The notes beneath the pieces were generated by a model that saw only the letters and a program-made list of their open reading frames with translations, was not told the origin of the DNA and ran no database searches. From Bemisia tabaci (taxonomy: Eukaryota; Arthropoda; Insecta; Hemiptera; Aleyrodidae): a DNA stretch of 64,000 nucleotides. This document shows, piece by piece, positions 11,744 through 23,413 of the stretch. The stretch spans positions 3,877,434 through 3,941,433 of the forward strand of contig NC_092795.1 of assembly GCF_918797505.1 (NCBI RefSeq), in the 5' to 3' direction. Both the position numbers and the translations under genes were made by a program. How positions within the stretch are numbered: position 1 is the stretch's first letter; every line of letters starts with the position of its first letter.

Positions 11744-12299
11744 AATGGACCACTACACAAGGTACGAAGTTAAGCATTCTGATACAAATTTCTTAACCAA
11801 AATTTAACGTAAAACACGATTCGCGCAACGATAATTACTGAAATCAACTCCTAACCAAAATAGTTAACGTTCCTTTGCGCGTGAATTCAAACCTCCCGCT
11901 CGAGAAAACGCCATGGTCTGCGTATTGAGTGCGTGTGTCAAAACACACACTAAACGTTACTGTGGCAGTCTGCAATACGAAAATATGGCAACCTCGATCT
12001 TGACGCTTTGGCTCAGCTACAGCAAATTGTTCACACTTTGAACATTAAAGGGTGGGAAAGGAGCAATGCGCGATTGAGAAGCCTGCCGAAACCGTTTCAA
12101 GGCCCGATTTGACTCACGTAGAGTATTACGGTTTTTTTCGACCTAAAAATGCAAACTTCCCATAGCCAACGTAAAATAAAAACGTTATTATCTTGTTAGT
12201 TAGTAGTTGATCCCAGTTATTTTCGATACGAAAATCGTGTATTACGTGATATTCTGGTTGAGGAACGTGTATCAGAATTCTTAAATTCGTATCTTGTAT
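11744..12299. mobile_element. Foldback family B, copy 1, right end cut by hAT MITE
   Basis: Starts atggaccactacacaaggta and runs through the family's catcaactcc/aggagttgat and gcgtgaattc/gaattcacgc-type arms to cttaaattcgtatcttgtat, where the family H element begins before the last 12 or so bases. Confidence 0.72.
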
Positions 12300-12461
12300 C
12301 AGTGGCGTGGCGTGAATAATCGATTATCGATATCGCGCCATTTGCAGCTATGGTAAAGAATCGATTACTAAGGTTTGCTGCGAACACCCTGATAATCGAT
12401 ATTTTTTCATTGGTTTAAATGGCACAACAATCGATATATCGCAATTCACGCCGCGCCACTG
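12300..12461. mobile_element. hAT-type MITE (family H), copy 2
   Basis: 162 bp, ends cagtggcgtggcgtgaat and attcacgccgcgccactg, flanked by a perfect 8-bp duplication TCTTGTAT (12292-12299, 12462-12469). CAG-type ends and an 8-bp duplication are hAT features. Confidence 0.9.
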
Positions 12462-13089
12462 TCTTGTATATATCTCGTATTGTCTTGTCCATTCCTTGTT
12501 TAGGCCGATATTGGCCCTCATCGATACCTCTCCTGTAGAAACCTTTCCTATCAGATTTTGAACTTCAATGAGTGTTCTAAACATGTAAATTTTGCGTGGA
12601 AACTAATGGAACGATTGGATCGCATTTAGCAGGTAGTAACCAGCGATTACAGTCTTCTCAAAACTGTGCAACTTGTTCTTTTTTTTAAAAAAATACTCAA
12701 AATATATAAAGTATTAAAATCCACACGAGTAGTATCCTTTAAAATTAACAATTTTTTGGTGGGAAGGAAAACCATTTGCTAGTATGGGAGATTTTTCGGA
12801 TAATTATGAAGAGGCAACACTTTATGGAGAAGTAACTCTTTATGAAGAAGCACCACTTTATGAAGAAGCGCAGTGGCATCGCGCTGGTTCCTTCTTGCTG
12901 AGTTCTATTCAATTTTGGATCCTCTACGTTTCGTATTGACGAATGTATAAGCCTTTAAAGTGGCGACACCATGTGCGACTTCTCCAATGGACTCGTTAAA
13001 CTGTACCACCGTGCGGCGGGAGATCCTGCGCCCCTGGAGCCCCTCGCTAGTTGGCTCTCGCGAGTGGCGAGTCCTCGATGAGACCCATC

Positions 13090-13219
13090 AAATGTACGTA
13101 TTTCTGCCAAACGGAACTATGTGCATTACGACGTGAGCCCTGTTATGCACATATTCTTATGGGTCTCAGGTCTCATGTCTCAATGCACATAGTTCCGTTT
13201 GGTAGAAATACGTCCAAAT
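13090..13219. mobile_element. Palindromic MITE family D, copy 1
   Basis: The left arm contains cgtatttctgccaaacggaa then ctatgtgcatt; the right arm is the complement ending gtagaaatacgtcc. The centre has gtgagccctg / caggtctcat. The copies at 57019-57149 and 59654-59780 are the same. Confidence 0.85.
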
Positions 13220-13424
13220 TAGGACCGCGACTCAAACGTGCGGTCGGACCGGGGAGTTCAGTTCCTCCTCCACTTGAATCCCGAGGCCCGAGAGTGTCGC
13301 GTCCTCGCACTACGGAGGAATCCACAATCTGCAGCCGGCTGATTATTAAAAGTGATAGACAAAGCTATAGGCAAATGAGACGTAGGGAGTATGGATTTAT
13401 CCTATTGTCCTACTTCATTCGATC

Positions 13425-13597
13425 TTTGAAAAAGGACATTTTAATCAAAGTTTTGCGAAAAATAGCGTATTTTAAGAGAAAAATGGAGGTGGAAATTTTC
13501 CGCGTTCAGGGAAAGTCCGAGAATTAGAAAATTTCCGAGTCCGGGAAAAGCAAAAATAGTCAAGGAATTTGAAAATAAAGAAATTGTGGCAACCCTA
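13425..13597 (-). repeat. Dispersed repeat L, second copy
   Basis: Complement of 10783-10955 over nearly its whole length, for example aggaatttgaaaataaagaa and tccgagtccgggaaaagc. Like the first copy it directly adjoins family K. Confidence 0.75.
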
Positions 13598-13869
13598 CGG
13601 GCTGATTGTTGACATTGATAGATACAGCGATTGACAAAGAAGACATAGGGAGTATGGAGTTATCCTATTGGTTGAAATAGGTGGTTTCTATAGGCTAAGG
13701 GGAGAAAATCATGAACTAACCATCGGGTCTCTCGTGGGTTGTCGTTAGTTAGTCTATTACCTACCTCCTTTGTCCATTGCAGCCACTTGCCTCCACCAAT
13801 AGGATCCATCCATATATCCTTCGTCTTATTTGTCTAAAGCTTTGTCCATCAATTTCAATAATCGGCCCG
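13598..13869. mobile_element. Palindromic MITE family K, copy 2
   Basis: A 272-bp hairpin beginning cgggctgattgttgacattg and ending tcaatttcaataatcggccc. The arms pair through acaaag, ctattggt and ttagttag. A half copy precedes it at about 13335-13400. Confidence 0.8.
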
Positions 13870-15100
13870 CAATGGTCTGGACCGTAAATTTACTCCCGAC
13901 AAACTATAAATTCACGACAAAAATCACCTTTGTAAATTTAACTTTTTTGCATGAGTTCAGTGATTTTGTTGCTAAGAAAGTAAGTTGCAAAATCGTTGCA
14001 ACATTGTAATTATCTTGACTCCTTTTTGCGAAATGATAGATGCATTTAAGCATTTTTTTTTATTGATTTTAAGTTTTTTTTTTTTTTTTTTAGAAATCAT
14101 ATACCTAAGTCTAATTATTTGATTAATTTAATGACATCTGTTTTTTTTTTACAATTTTTATTTTTTAGCACATGCGTAATGAAAAATATGAAAGATATAG
14201 TGAATTTCCGTGAAATATTTCATGGAGCTTCACAAAGTTGTGAAAAATACGACAAATATTTCCAGGGGCTGGGTACGCAACACGCACTAACGAACACCAA
14301 GAAGCAAAAACCATTCCCTTTTCATTTAATTTTGCATTTAAATTTTTTAATTTAAATTATTATTATTCCATTAAAAGTTTCAAGAGGAAGTATTCGTAAA
14401 TCTCCTTAAAAGTCAATATTTTATCGGAGGAAATTATTAGTAACTCTCGAATAGTCATACGGAATTTTTCATCAGCACGCGGCAAAATAGTGTACTGAAA
14501 AAATTTTTTATTTTAAAATTGTCTCAGTTTATTCTCTGAGAGAAAAATTAAAAATGAGTTGAACACTGAACGCCAATCGGTATTATTATCAACTCGCTTT
14601 TTTGTCTAGTCAGAGGCAACATCAGTAAAAGATTATTAACTTTGATTATATTCCACCGAATGAAAAGGAGAAAATAAAAAAGAAAGGAATAGGTACATAA
14701 ATAAATAGGCAGATAAACAAATAGACAAGCAGTTTCAACATGCGCTGATATCGAGGTCTAAATTAATTGAGAGTACACCCATTATAAAACTGTACAGAAA
14801 AAGAATTAATATCTCGATTGTACGAGCGGTTGGTTTTGGTGGCGCCGATATAGCAATTATAGCCACCTCCGCTATATTACATGTTTTAATTTTGATCATT
14901 CGACCAACAATTCGACTTTCCCAAAAATCGATCGAACAGGGGCCGAGATAGTATTTTTAGTTTTTCGAATTTTGAAAATTTGAGTCGAAATTCCAGTATC
15001 CCGTCACAAAATGCCACCAAGTACCAAGTTTCAAAAAAATCGATTGAACAGGAGCCGCGTGTCGTAGGATCAGTAGGACTCGACACAGCGATAAACGATA
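13870..15100. other. No supported gene; poly-T tract
   Basis: AT-rich with an 18-base T run near 14075-14092. The decayed end catacggaatttttcatcag near 14460 resembles family A. Short frames have no support. Confidence 0.4.
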
Positions 15101-15112
15101 CCAATCAATTTA

Positions 15113-15205
15113 CAAACGTTAGGGCGCCTTCATTTTTCTTTGATACTGTGCAACACTTCTGCGGTGGAATAGTTGCTCAGAGCGCCTTCAGAGGTATCGC
15201 TTCGA
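15113..15205. repeat. Partial copy of family C
   Basis: gttagggcgccttcattttt, tttgatactgtgcaacactt and gtggaatagttgc match the arm of the complete hairpin at 20094-20309. Confidence 0.65.
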
Positions 15206-15802
15206 TTTGATGGAGGAAGATGACGATTATCGCTGAAATTACATCCTAGCGCGTGCACAGTTTCTCGTCACCAACGCAACGGGGAGGTACAAAACATTCA
15301 TAAACCGCAATTTGCGACGTTGCAAGTTTTCCACTGCATACTTTATGGGGGTAAAACAATGTGAACACTTAAAAATCTACCGTGATTTTTCCGAGATCAG
15401 ATGAGAAATATTATTTTAATGTTTCACTTAAGTCTACTTGTATGCTTTCGTTGAGAAGGGAAAAACAAGTATGAGTAGAAATCTTCGAACAAAAAAAAAT
15501 GATCCGAAAGTTTTAGCTCTAGAATTAGACGGGCCTAAGAAGTTGAAAAAGCGCCAAAGCAAACTGACTGAAAATCAATGTTAACAGCTTGCTTTTGCGT
15601 CTATGATGTAAAGTGTACGAACTTTGATTACATTCACACGAATGATCTAATGAGGAAATATGAATAGAAATAATCTGAAGTATCTGAAAATTTGATGAAA
15701 AAATATCTTCTAATAAATAAAAATGTTGTGGGAAGTAATTCGGTAACTTCCTTGCGTTCATACGACGTTCGTTCTTAGCAGTATCAGTGATCTGCCATGT
15801 TC

Positions 15803-16041
15803 AGGAAGAACGCCGTATGAATATTCGGGAGTTGCCAAATTTCTCGGATAAAATTATGTACTTTGGAGTAAAGTTATGCAGATTTTTCCTTGAAATTTTG
15901 AGATATTTTAGATTAAATTGCGAACAAAACTGTCTGAAAATTTCTGACCAAAATATGCATGATTTTCCCTGCGAATTCGTATCTTACTGGAGGAAATATG
16001 GTAACGTCAGAAGGTTTATACGGCGTTCTTCCTTAACACGG
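15803..16041. mobile_element. MITE family A, copy 4
   Basis: Left aggaagaacgccgtatgaat with ggagttgccaaattt, right tttatacggcgttcttcc; the arms are about 45 bp. A decayed neighbour ends at catacgacgttcgttcttag (15759-15778), so two copies lie almost side by side. Confidence 0.78.
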
Positions 16042-16383
16042 GAGTAATGTTGTGAGCTCTGCTCGCTTCCAATTTCGGGACCTTCGTTTCCCTTTCCCCC
16101 TCCACCCCGTTAGATTTCTCACCTTCTCGACCTCTTTATTTCAAAGCTGGGTCGCGCCTTTCATCAAAGTTCCTTCAATAAAGGCGTCTCTTCAGAGTCT
16201 TTTTAGTCCATATCGGTTCAATTTCCCCTTCGCCTCCACAAAGAGAAGAAATGAGACACTGAAAGCTATTCCGGAACCGTTAGATTTCGTGTCTGTATAC
16301 CCCTTGATCTCATATTCATTTACCGGGCTCACTGTATCCGAATTTTCCATGAGCATCAAAAGCTTTATGAATGCGTAAGAATA

Positions 16384-16643
16384 TATCGATGGTGAAACTG
16401 CAAAAGTGCGTTTATCGGTTGCGGTGTTTGAAAATCTCCGCTCCTATTTTATTTTTTAAAAGGAAACCAAAGCAACATTGTGGCTTGAAATTTTCACAGA
16501 ATATTCTTCCCATAGAGAAGAAAAATATCCGAAGTGCTCAATAAATGATGTTAAGTGGTTTTCCATATGAAAAATAAAGTATGACAGGAAGTCTGCAACG
16601 CCACAAACCGATATACGCATTCCTGCAGTTTCACCATCGATAT
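16384..16643. mobile_element. MITE family E, copy 1
   Basis: TIRs tatcgatggtgaaactgca and tgcagtttcaccatcgata. The interior has tctccgctcctattttattt and agtatgacaggaagtctgca. Related copies: 26183-26437, about 31944-32175, 33080-33300 and 44720-44910. Confidence 0.8.
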
Positions 16644-16654
16644 ACGGAACTGCG

Positions 16655-16926
16655 GACCGATTATTGTAATTTACAGATAAAGCCATAGACAAAGAATAAA
16701 AAGGGAATATGAGGCAATTCTATTGGTGGAGGCAGATGGTTGCGATGGACAAAGGAGGTAACTGATAAACTAACAAAAATTGCAACCTACAAAAGACCCT
16801 AAGGTTAACCCATCATTTCCCTTTTTAATATATGACAACCACTCGTTTTAACCAAAAGGTTCGTGCCATTTTTCTCTCGTCTTCTTTGTCCATGGCTTTG
16901 TCTTTGAATTTTATTTATCAGCCCGG
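16655..16926. mobile_element. Palindromic MITE family K, copy 3
   Basis: Begins gaccgattattgtaattta and ends tttatttatcagcccgg. The interior has attctattggtggaggca, acaaaggaggtaac and ctttgtccatggctttgtc. Confidence 0.75.
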
Positions 16927-17859
16927 TGATTTCTATCACGCGCTGAAACAGTTCACTAGCAAGGGTAAAAATGAAGTTGTGCTCAGGAAAAACCACCGTA
17001 CCTGAGAACCTTTAAAAATTGCAGAGTTTTCCCCGATAAAAGGTTGATTTTTGAGAAAAATTGCAATTTTTAATTTTAATTCTCCATGATACCAGGAAAC
17101 AAATGCCGATAAGATTATCTAACAATGTCCTTCAATCAATGTTTGAACATTATAGCATTTTAATGACGCTGGAGTATATACAGCCGAACTAAAGGGGGGA
17201 AAAAGATTGTGTCTAAAGCCAAGAGGTGACTTAAACAGCAAAACGCAGGACAAAATTTTGAAAGTATACAGGAAAATGTAATGGAGAAGCAGATTAGCTT
17301 AAATCTATCGAACAATTTCGGAGCAGAGAAAAACAAACCCGTTTTCGGATAGTTTAAAAATTGCACACTTATCGGCGACTAAAAAACGCCTTCAGATTCG
17401 AATGCTTACAACTTCAGTTACACCAACCGCGGATGGCATATACAAATGATTGAAGGTGTTTCAGCGTCCGAATCCGTTTTCCGTGGACTGCCGACTAAGC
17501 GTTTGCGCATTGATTATGATTCATTTTATTACACATGCGGTTCAATATTGAGAGCGTGACCATACTCTTAACCACATGGCTGTGAATTTAAATGTAATGA
17601 TTACTATCCATGAAGTTATAAAGCGTACACAACATTGTACACAACCAAAAGAGTCCAAAATAATTGAGGGGCTGGGAGGACAAAGCTCATAAGTGTAGTT
17701 TTTGCTATTTCGAGGATTTCATGTTTTAAGTTTCCAAATTACATGGATCCTTATGGCGGATAGAAAGTTCAAACTAACTTTTTGATGCTTAAAAATTGGA
17801 ATTTGGGACCAAATTTTTCTCTCTACGTCTTATTTCAAAGTAGAAGAACGCAGGCGGCT

Positions 17860-18090
17860 GGATCAGATTGTGTATTTTATGTCTCTTGATTGGGTCATCG
17901 TATTTTGAAGCAAAACTCAAAGAGTTGCCGTTTACAAGATCGCAACTTACTCAAAAGCGGTTGTGAATTTAAAATGTATCGCACGGATAAAATGAGCTTT
18001 CGTTGATTAACTGTTAATAATCAAAATTGAAGAAAAGGTACTTTGTCCACTGGTCCATTAGGAAAGCGTAAATCATGGATGGAGCATCGA
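17860..18090 (+). repeat. Dispersed repeat shared with 52965-53195
   Basis: Direct copies share gccgtttacaagatcgcaac, ttactcaaaa, gcggttgtgaatt, aaaatgagctttcg/ga and ctttgtccactggtccatt. Neither copy codes for a recognisable protein. Confidence 0.75.
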
Positions 18091-18445
18091 TGACCAATTA
18101 TATCTTATCTGATAAGGAATTTTAAGTGTGAAACATACATCCAAGAAGGAGGGGCTAACAAACATATGTTAGTTCCTTCTTCTTGGATACCATGGTGCCA
18201 GCTAGCACACTCGCGAGTTCGTGAAATGTCATCAATAATCTGTGTTAGGTTCGGTTAAGCAACTAAACTAACTTCTTGGCAAAGCGGAGAGGATCGCTGG
18301 ATTTGAAGGCGTTCCAAGCTGAGGTCGTGCCTTGAATTTCTCCGCTAAAGAAACAGAAACTTTTACTATATCGATGTTATCGTAATTACAATTTGACGAA
18401 TTGACAAGTACGGCGCTTGCAAATTGCCGGCAATTGCTGACTAGC

Positions 18446-18590
18446 CAAAGCCGGGGGTCACCCCCCTGGCCCCTAAGGAGCCGAAGCCGGGAGTCGCCCC
18501 CCTGGCCCCTAAGGACCCAAAGCCGGTTGCCACCCCCCTGGCCCCTAAGGAGCCAAAGCCGGGGGCCGCCCACCTGGCAACTAAGGAGCC
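18446..18590 (+). repeat. 36-bp GC-rich minisatellite, four units
   Basis: Four head-to-tail units of the type agccgggggtcacccccctg followed by gcccctaaggagcca. Because 36 is a multiple of 3, frames stay open on both strands as 12-residue repeats; I do not regard them as genes. Confidence 0.88.
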
Positions 18591-19573
18591 TAAGAACGAA
18601 CGTTATCAGATTTCACAAACAGAAAAAGCTCGAGAGGCGTCATCATGTAGTGAACGGAAGTAGTCGTAAGTCAAGGTAAAAGAAACGTAAGGCATATGAT
18701 CCGCCCGACTACTCGAAACGCATCTTCTTTTTCTCGTCACTAATGCCGCGGCGGGAGATTTGAATTGAGGGGCTTGGAGGAGGAGCGGATAGGTGCTGTT
18801 TTTGAAAAATTGAGGAATTAATGATTTCAAGTGAAACTAGTCTGAATGCAAGTTCTGTGAAAAATTCGCCCCCAAATTCCAATTTTTAAGCATCGAAAAG
18901 TCAATTTCGACTTTCTCTCCGCCATGAGGATCCATGAAGTTCCGAAACTTCAAACACGTATTTCTCGAAATAGCAAAAACTGCACTTATGCGCCTTGTCC
19001 TCGAGGCCCTTCAATTCCAACAACTTTGCAGTCTCAGCCAAAAACAAAATTGACCGTCTGCTGTTGATGTAAACTAACAATACAAGAAAATTTGTGAAGA
19101 ATTAACATTTTTGTCCTTTAAGTGAAACGGCTCTTTGTTCATTTACATCAATGGCAGACGATCACACTGATTTTCGGCCAAGAGTGCGAAGTTGTTGACA
19201 TTCAAAGTTCGCGCCACGAACCTGGTTGCAGGAACGAAAAACTGCGGCCAAAGAGGTCGTGAAGAGCACACTTACCCTGGATGTGAGTGTCACAAACCAA
19301 TCGTTGAATCAGGAATTTTATTGAATGCGTAAGCTGATGGTCAGACCAAATAAGGTTTGCATGTTTTCAATGCAGATTTTCAGTGTATTGGCTTTCGGAC
19401 GGTAAGAATCTATTTGAAAATCAATTATTCTTAAATGCGACCTGGCTACTTTATCACATCGTATTTTTATCGGCCAACGTTCAAACAATCTGTGTTTTTT
19501 TAAATATCGATCAATTTTGATAATTAGATGTTTTCTCATTGCTTTAAATTTTGAAAACAATGACGAATTGATC

Positions 19574-19917
19574 AAATGGACGTATATTTGCTTTTAAAAG
19601 AAAACTTGAGACGTGTGGGAAAGATCGAATGTGCTCTAGAAAACTACTTAAGAACAAATTTAAATGTAGGCGCGACGTGATTCCTCTTAAAAAAATAACA
19701 ATTTGGGATTTGCCGTGGGCATGTCACGAGAGCGTCGTGGACAAGGTTCATGAGCTAAAGTGCACCAGCACCGATCTCCTCGTCGTTGCACATCTGAGTC
19801 ATCACCGCACTGGCATTCGATCTTACGGCCCGTAACTAACGAGCAGACTCCTTCTTCCCCACCTGTCTCTGATTTCTTTTAAAATACTTATAAATAGTAA
19901 ATAAATACGTCCAAATA
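19574..19917. mobile_element. MITE family N, copy 2
   Basis: atggacgtatatttgctttt, gagacgtgtgggaaagatcg and the right end aaatacgtccaaat align with the first copy at 6117-6484. Confidence 0.65.
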
Positions 19918-20093
19918 TGTGACAAAGAGCATTCAATTGGGTCAGGCATCCTACCGTCTTAGATTTCGAAAGTCTCAAGATAACATTTTTGGCAATTTCT
20001 GCCATTTTCGATTTTTGAATTTTAAAAATTTGAGTTGAGATTCAAGTTCCTCGTTAAAAAATACCCCCTGACACCATGACAGTAACAGTCAAG

Positions 20094-20309
20094 TTTCATA
20101 CGTTAGTGCGCCTTCAATTACATTTGATACCGTGCAATACTTTCGTGGTGGAATAGTTGCATTGGCGCCTACAAACCTAACAGGGATACTGCATGCATTG
20201 CGCAAAGAGTGAAGTATCCCTGTTAGGTTTGTAGGTGCCGATGCAACTATTCCACCACGAAAGTATTGCACAGTATCCAATGTAATTGAAGGCGCATTGA
20301 CGTATGAAA
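20094..20309. mobile_element. Near-perfect hairpin MITE family C
   Basis: tttcatacgttagtgcgcct pairs with aggcgcattgacgtatgaaa, continuing through attgcacggtatc, ggtggaatagttgca and acctaacagggatact to a loop of about 20 nt. The same core hairpin occurs in the large repeats at 27.86 kb and 63.76 kb. Confidence 0.88.
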
Positions 20310-20958
20310 ATTGACTATTATCGTCAACCACTATTTGCAAAGTGGTAACTTCACGCCGACTAAAACATTCTGCAGGGTCCAAACTTTCAAAAAAGATACT
20401 CATGATATAATCACCGTGTCTCAGCGTACTTTTACGATGGCTCTTGAGGTTTTTTTAGGTACATTCATCAAGACTATTTTTAGTCGAAATCATTAATATC
20501 TCAATTTTTTCAAAGACTGCACTAATGCGTTTTGTCCTCCAAGCCCCTTAATTGAGTTCAAATCATCAAATGTTTGTTATCCTCGTCTCGAACCATATTT
20601 GCGGTCTGAATTTCGTAATTATGAACTACTATTTATGATTAATTTTAAAAACGATAGATGAATAATACTAGTTTTCTCACGCAGATAGTTATTTTATGGA
20701 TAAGTTAGACATTTCAGTTCCCTGTTGCAAAATTCAGTCTATTTCCTCTTACCAAGAATTTACAACCACAAACAATACCTCCGTTGGTCGAGAAGTTCTC
20801 GTACAAAAAGACAAATCGAAAGATAAATATAGGAAGATTTACAACATTCACTTAGGATGGCGATATATTTTTGAAGTCTTCAAAACATCGTTTCTCGGTC
20901 AAATCTTTTGGAGATGCAAATTCCTGCTCTGCTAATACTGAAGTGATGTCATAAATCA

Positions 20959-21076
20959 TCCTTCCTCTGACGCAAGGGCGTATCTTGATTTCCGCGTGAG
21001 CTCCATTTTACATATAAATCCACGCTTTCTGGGGCTCATGCGGTAATCAATATACGCCCTTACGTCAGAGGAACGA
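20959..21076. mobile_element. Palindromic MITE family F, copy 1
   Basis: tccttcctctgacgcaaggg with cgtat pairs with atacgcccttacgtcagagg then aacga. The interior gtgagctcc / ggggctcatgcgg recurs in the interrupted copy at 55147-55526. Confidence 0.82.
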
Positions 21077-21440
21077 CGAAATGATGTGAGTATTTAAGAT
21101 TATTATAAAAGTAGAGGGCTACGTTTCTTGAGCGCTTCGCAGTCCAGGTAATGAAGATCCGCCTTTAATGACTTTGCTAAGCGAGTTTTAGTTCTCAATA
21201 AGACAGCTCCTATTTGCAAAGTCTTTTGTTGAGAAGGCATTTCAACGTGACACTCATCCGCGCGGACAACACGACACAGAGCCAGACTTTTTATCTAGAG
21301 ATTAATCAACTTTGGCAGTTAAGATTTTTATCAATTACAGCAGCAGGTGCCAAATCTTCAAAATCTACTCATAATTTTTATCACAGGCATCGATGGAAGT
21401 GAGAATGAGTTTCCTTCTTTTCACAAACCGGCGTCGATGT

Positions 21441-21583
21441 ATTGGACTACATTTTGCAATTTGGAACTATAACTCCTGGCTCACCTCAGAAACAACGTAT
21501 GTACAATTAGTTTCCCTATACACATAAGTGCTTTTGCAGATGAGCCAGAAATTATAGTTCCGAATTGCAGAGTGTAGTCCAAT
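21441..21583. mobile_element. 143-bp TIR element, copy 1
   Basis: attggactacattttgcaat and attgcagagtgtagtccaat are inverted ends, with ggaactataact / aattatagttcc next. A second copy of the same length is at 45241-45383. Confidence 0.82.
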
Positions 21584-22603
21584 TGAAATGAGGACCGTCC
21601 ATTCTGCCCATGCTGAGAAAGAACGGCGCATGAGCCTTCAGACGCTGCTAAATTACCTTTCACAAAATCACATATTTTCGGGAAAATTCGTAAAAAACTT
21701 TCTAACAATTTTTCATAGAATTTTTTTCCATAATTTGATAAAAATAGTCTGAAAATGTCGAGGAAAAATATTCATAACTGTTGGGTACTGCGTATCCTTG
21801 ACTGAACAGAGATGTCGAATCTCCCGCCGCGCCATCTGTCCTAATGCCACCTCGTGCCGACAGATGGTAGCACGCTCCAGCCCGGACCCGAGCAGGTCCG
21901 CTTCCGAATTCCCCCGCCGTACCGCCGCCCGACCTAGCGCTGGCTACCGTAACTCGTCAAACTCGTGGTGTTTGCTCTTACGGCCACAGAATGGTATAGG
22001 CTTCACCTATATGGTGAAGCCTATGAGCCTATATATCTGTGTCTTGGCTCTTACGCTGTCATCCTTGTCGGCGTTTGAGTTTAGCAGAGATTCACTCTTG
22101 GCCCGGAAGGCTAGACTTACAGAAAATCCTGCCGCAGATCATCAGTAAGCGGGAGCGTGACACCGATGCGCGTATGCTCTCAGCTCTGGTGGAGAAAGAG
22201 AGAACTTCAATTGCACTTATGTATTAGCAATTTTTGCCATCCCTCTCATCTACCGCCATGGCTCCGTGGCACAGCGTTTGCCTCCGGGCGGTAAGGATCG
22301 CGGTTCGCGCTTTAGCTTTGTAATATTTTGACGTCATTAAATTACACATAATGTTATAAATGCCGCGAGTGGCCGTAAAGAAATACTTTTTTCCATAAAA
22401 TAAGAGTGAGGCGTGCATTTTTGCGCACGTAATTGAAAAGGGCTCCTCTTGCAGAGAAACCTCTGGACCTAGGGTGTAAGGCCCTAATCTTACGTAGACC
22501 GTCCAATAATTTTTTTTAGAGGAAAAAGCAGACTCCGAAGACAGAAATAAATGTAACATTAGTGGGCAGTATAAACAAATAAATGTAAGTATGCCTTTAC
22601 AAA

Positions 22604-22998
22604 GGGGCCGTCCGGAAATTACGTACCTAATGCACTTACAGGGAGCCGGGAGGGGGTCCAGAGGTGCCTTACCTATGCCTATACGTAAGCCAAACGCAAA
22701 AATTTTGTTTCTTCCAAATTCCGTTAATTTAAAGACTTACTAGTCCAAATTTCGTTTTTTAGACGTTTAATGTTTTTCGGTTAAAATGTAATTTTACTGA
22801 ACTTTTTGAATTAAAAAACTGCATGTTATTTTTTCAATACAACTGCTATTTTTCATGATCTCCTACCAGCGATTAGTAATGTTTAAAACAATACCGATTT
22901 GTTTCAACACCATTTTTTTATTAAATAATGCATTTAAACGATAGAAGAGGGGGGGGGGGTCATAAAAATCGGAAAAATTGCCTTTCGTAATTTATGGA
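22604..22998. mobile_element. TIR element, GGGGCCGTCC...ATTACG ends
   Basis: ggggccgtccggaaattacg and cgtaatttatggacggcccc are inverted ends about 390 bp apart. The interior is AT-rich with an 11-G run near 22951. This terminus type is common in arthropod genomes. Confidence 0.75.
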
Positions 22999-23413
22999 CG
23001 GCCCCAAAGAGTAATTTTGAAATTTCCTATTAGTATTTTTTGTATTCCTTATACGCCTACGGTCGTTTAACTTCGAATTCCGTACCCCATAAATAAAAGA
23101 AGAGCAATTGTGCAGATTTTTCTTTTACATAAAGGGACGTTTCACTTTAAAAGATTCCGTCTTGGTCCGCAGGAGTTTCTGTCAGCCCTTCCTTCAGAGC
23201 TCAGGGGCTGAATCTCTGCCTGAGGCGAGGACTGACAGAAAATCCTTCTCCGGGTGCGGAGTGCCTAGAGTCTGCAGAAAGGGAACATCGATGCTCCCGA
23301 CTGCGCACCAGACAGTTTGCGATGGAAATTCGGCAGGATTTTTTGTAAGTCCTGCCTTCGGAATTCAGGAGTCACAGGAGTGAATCTCTGCTGGCTGAAC
23401 ACTCGATGTTTAC

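Larger units (their letters stand above)
17665..19020. repeat. 1.35 kb region bounded by 155-bp inverted arms
   Basis: 17665-17820 (ttgaggggctgggaggaca..., ttgctatttcgagga, gatgcttaaaaattggaatt) is the complement of 18865-19020. Between them lie a segment shared with 52965-53195 and a 36-bp minisatellite, so it is a composite. Confidence 0.7.

Noticed and set aside
13051..13527. 158-codon plus-strand frame
   Set aside because: It passes through palindromic family D and the dispersed repeat L; no domain.
18268..18679. Frames with 12-residue Leu/Arg/Gly or Pro/Trp/Ser repeats
   Set aside because: Produced by the 36-bp minisatellite on both strands.
21798..22227. Overlapping Arg/Ser-rich plus-strand frames
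   Set aside because: GC-rich DNA with few stops; no recognisable domain or splice signals.
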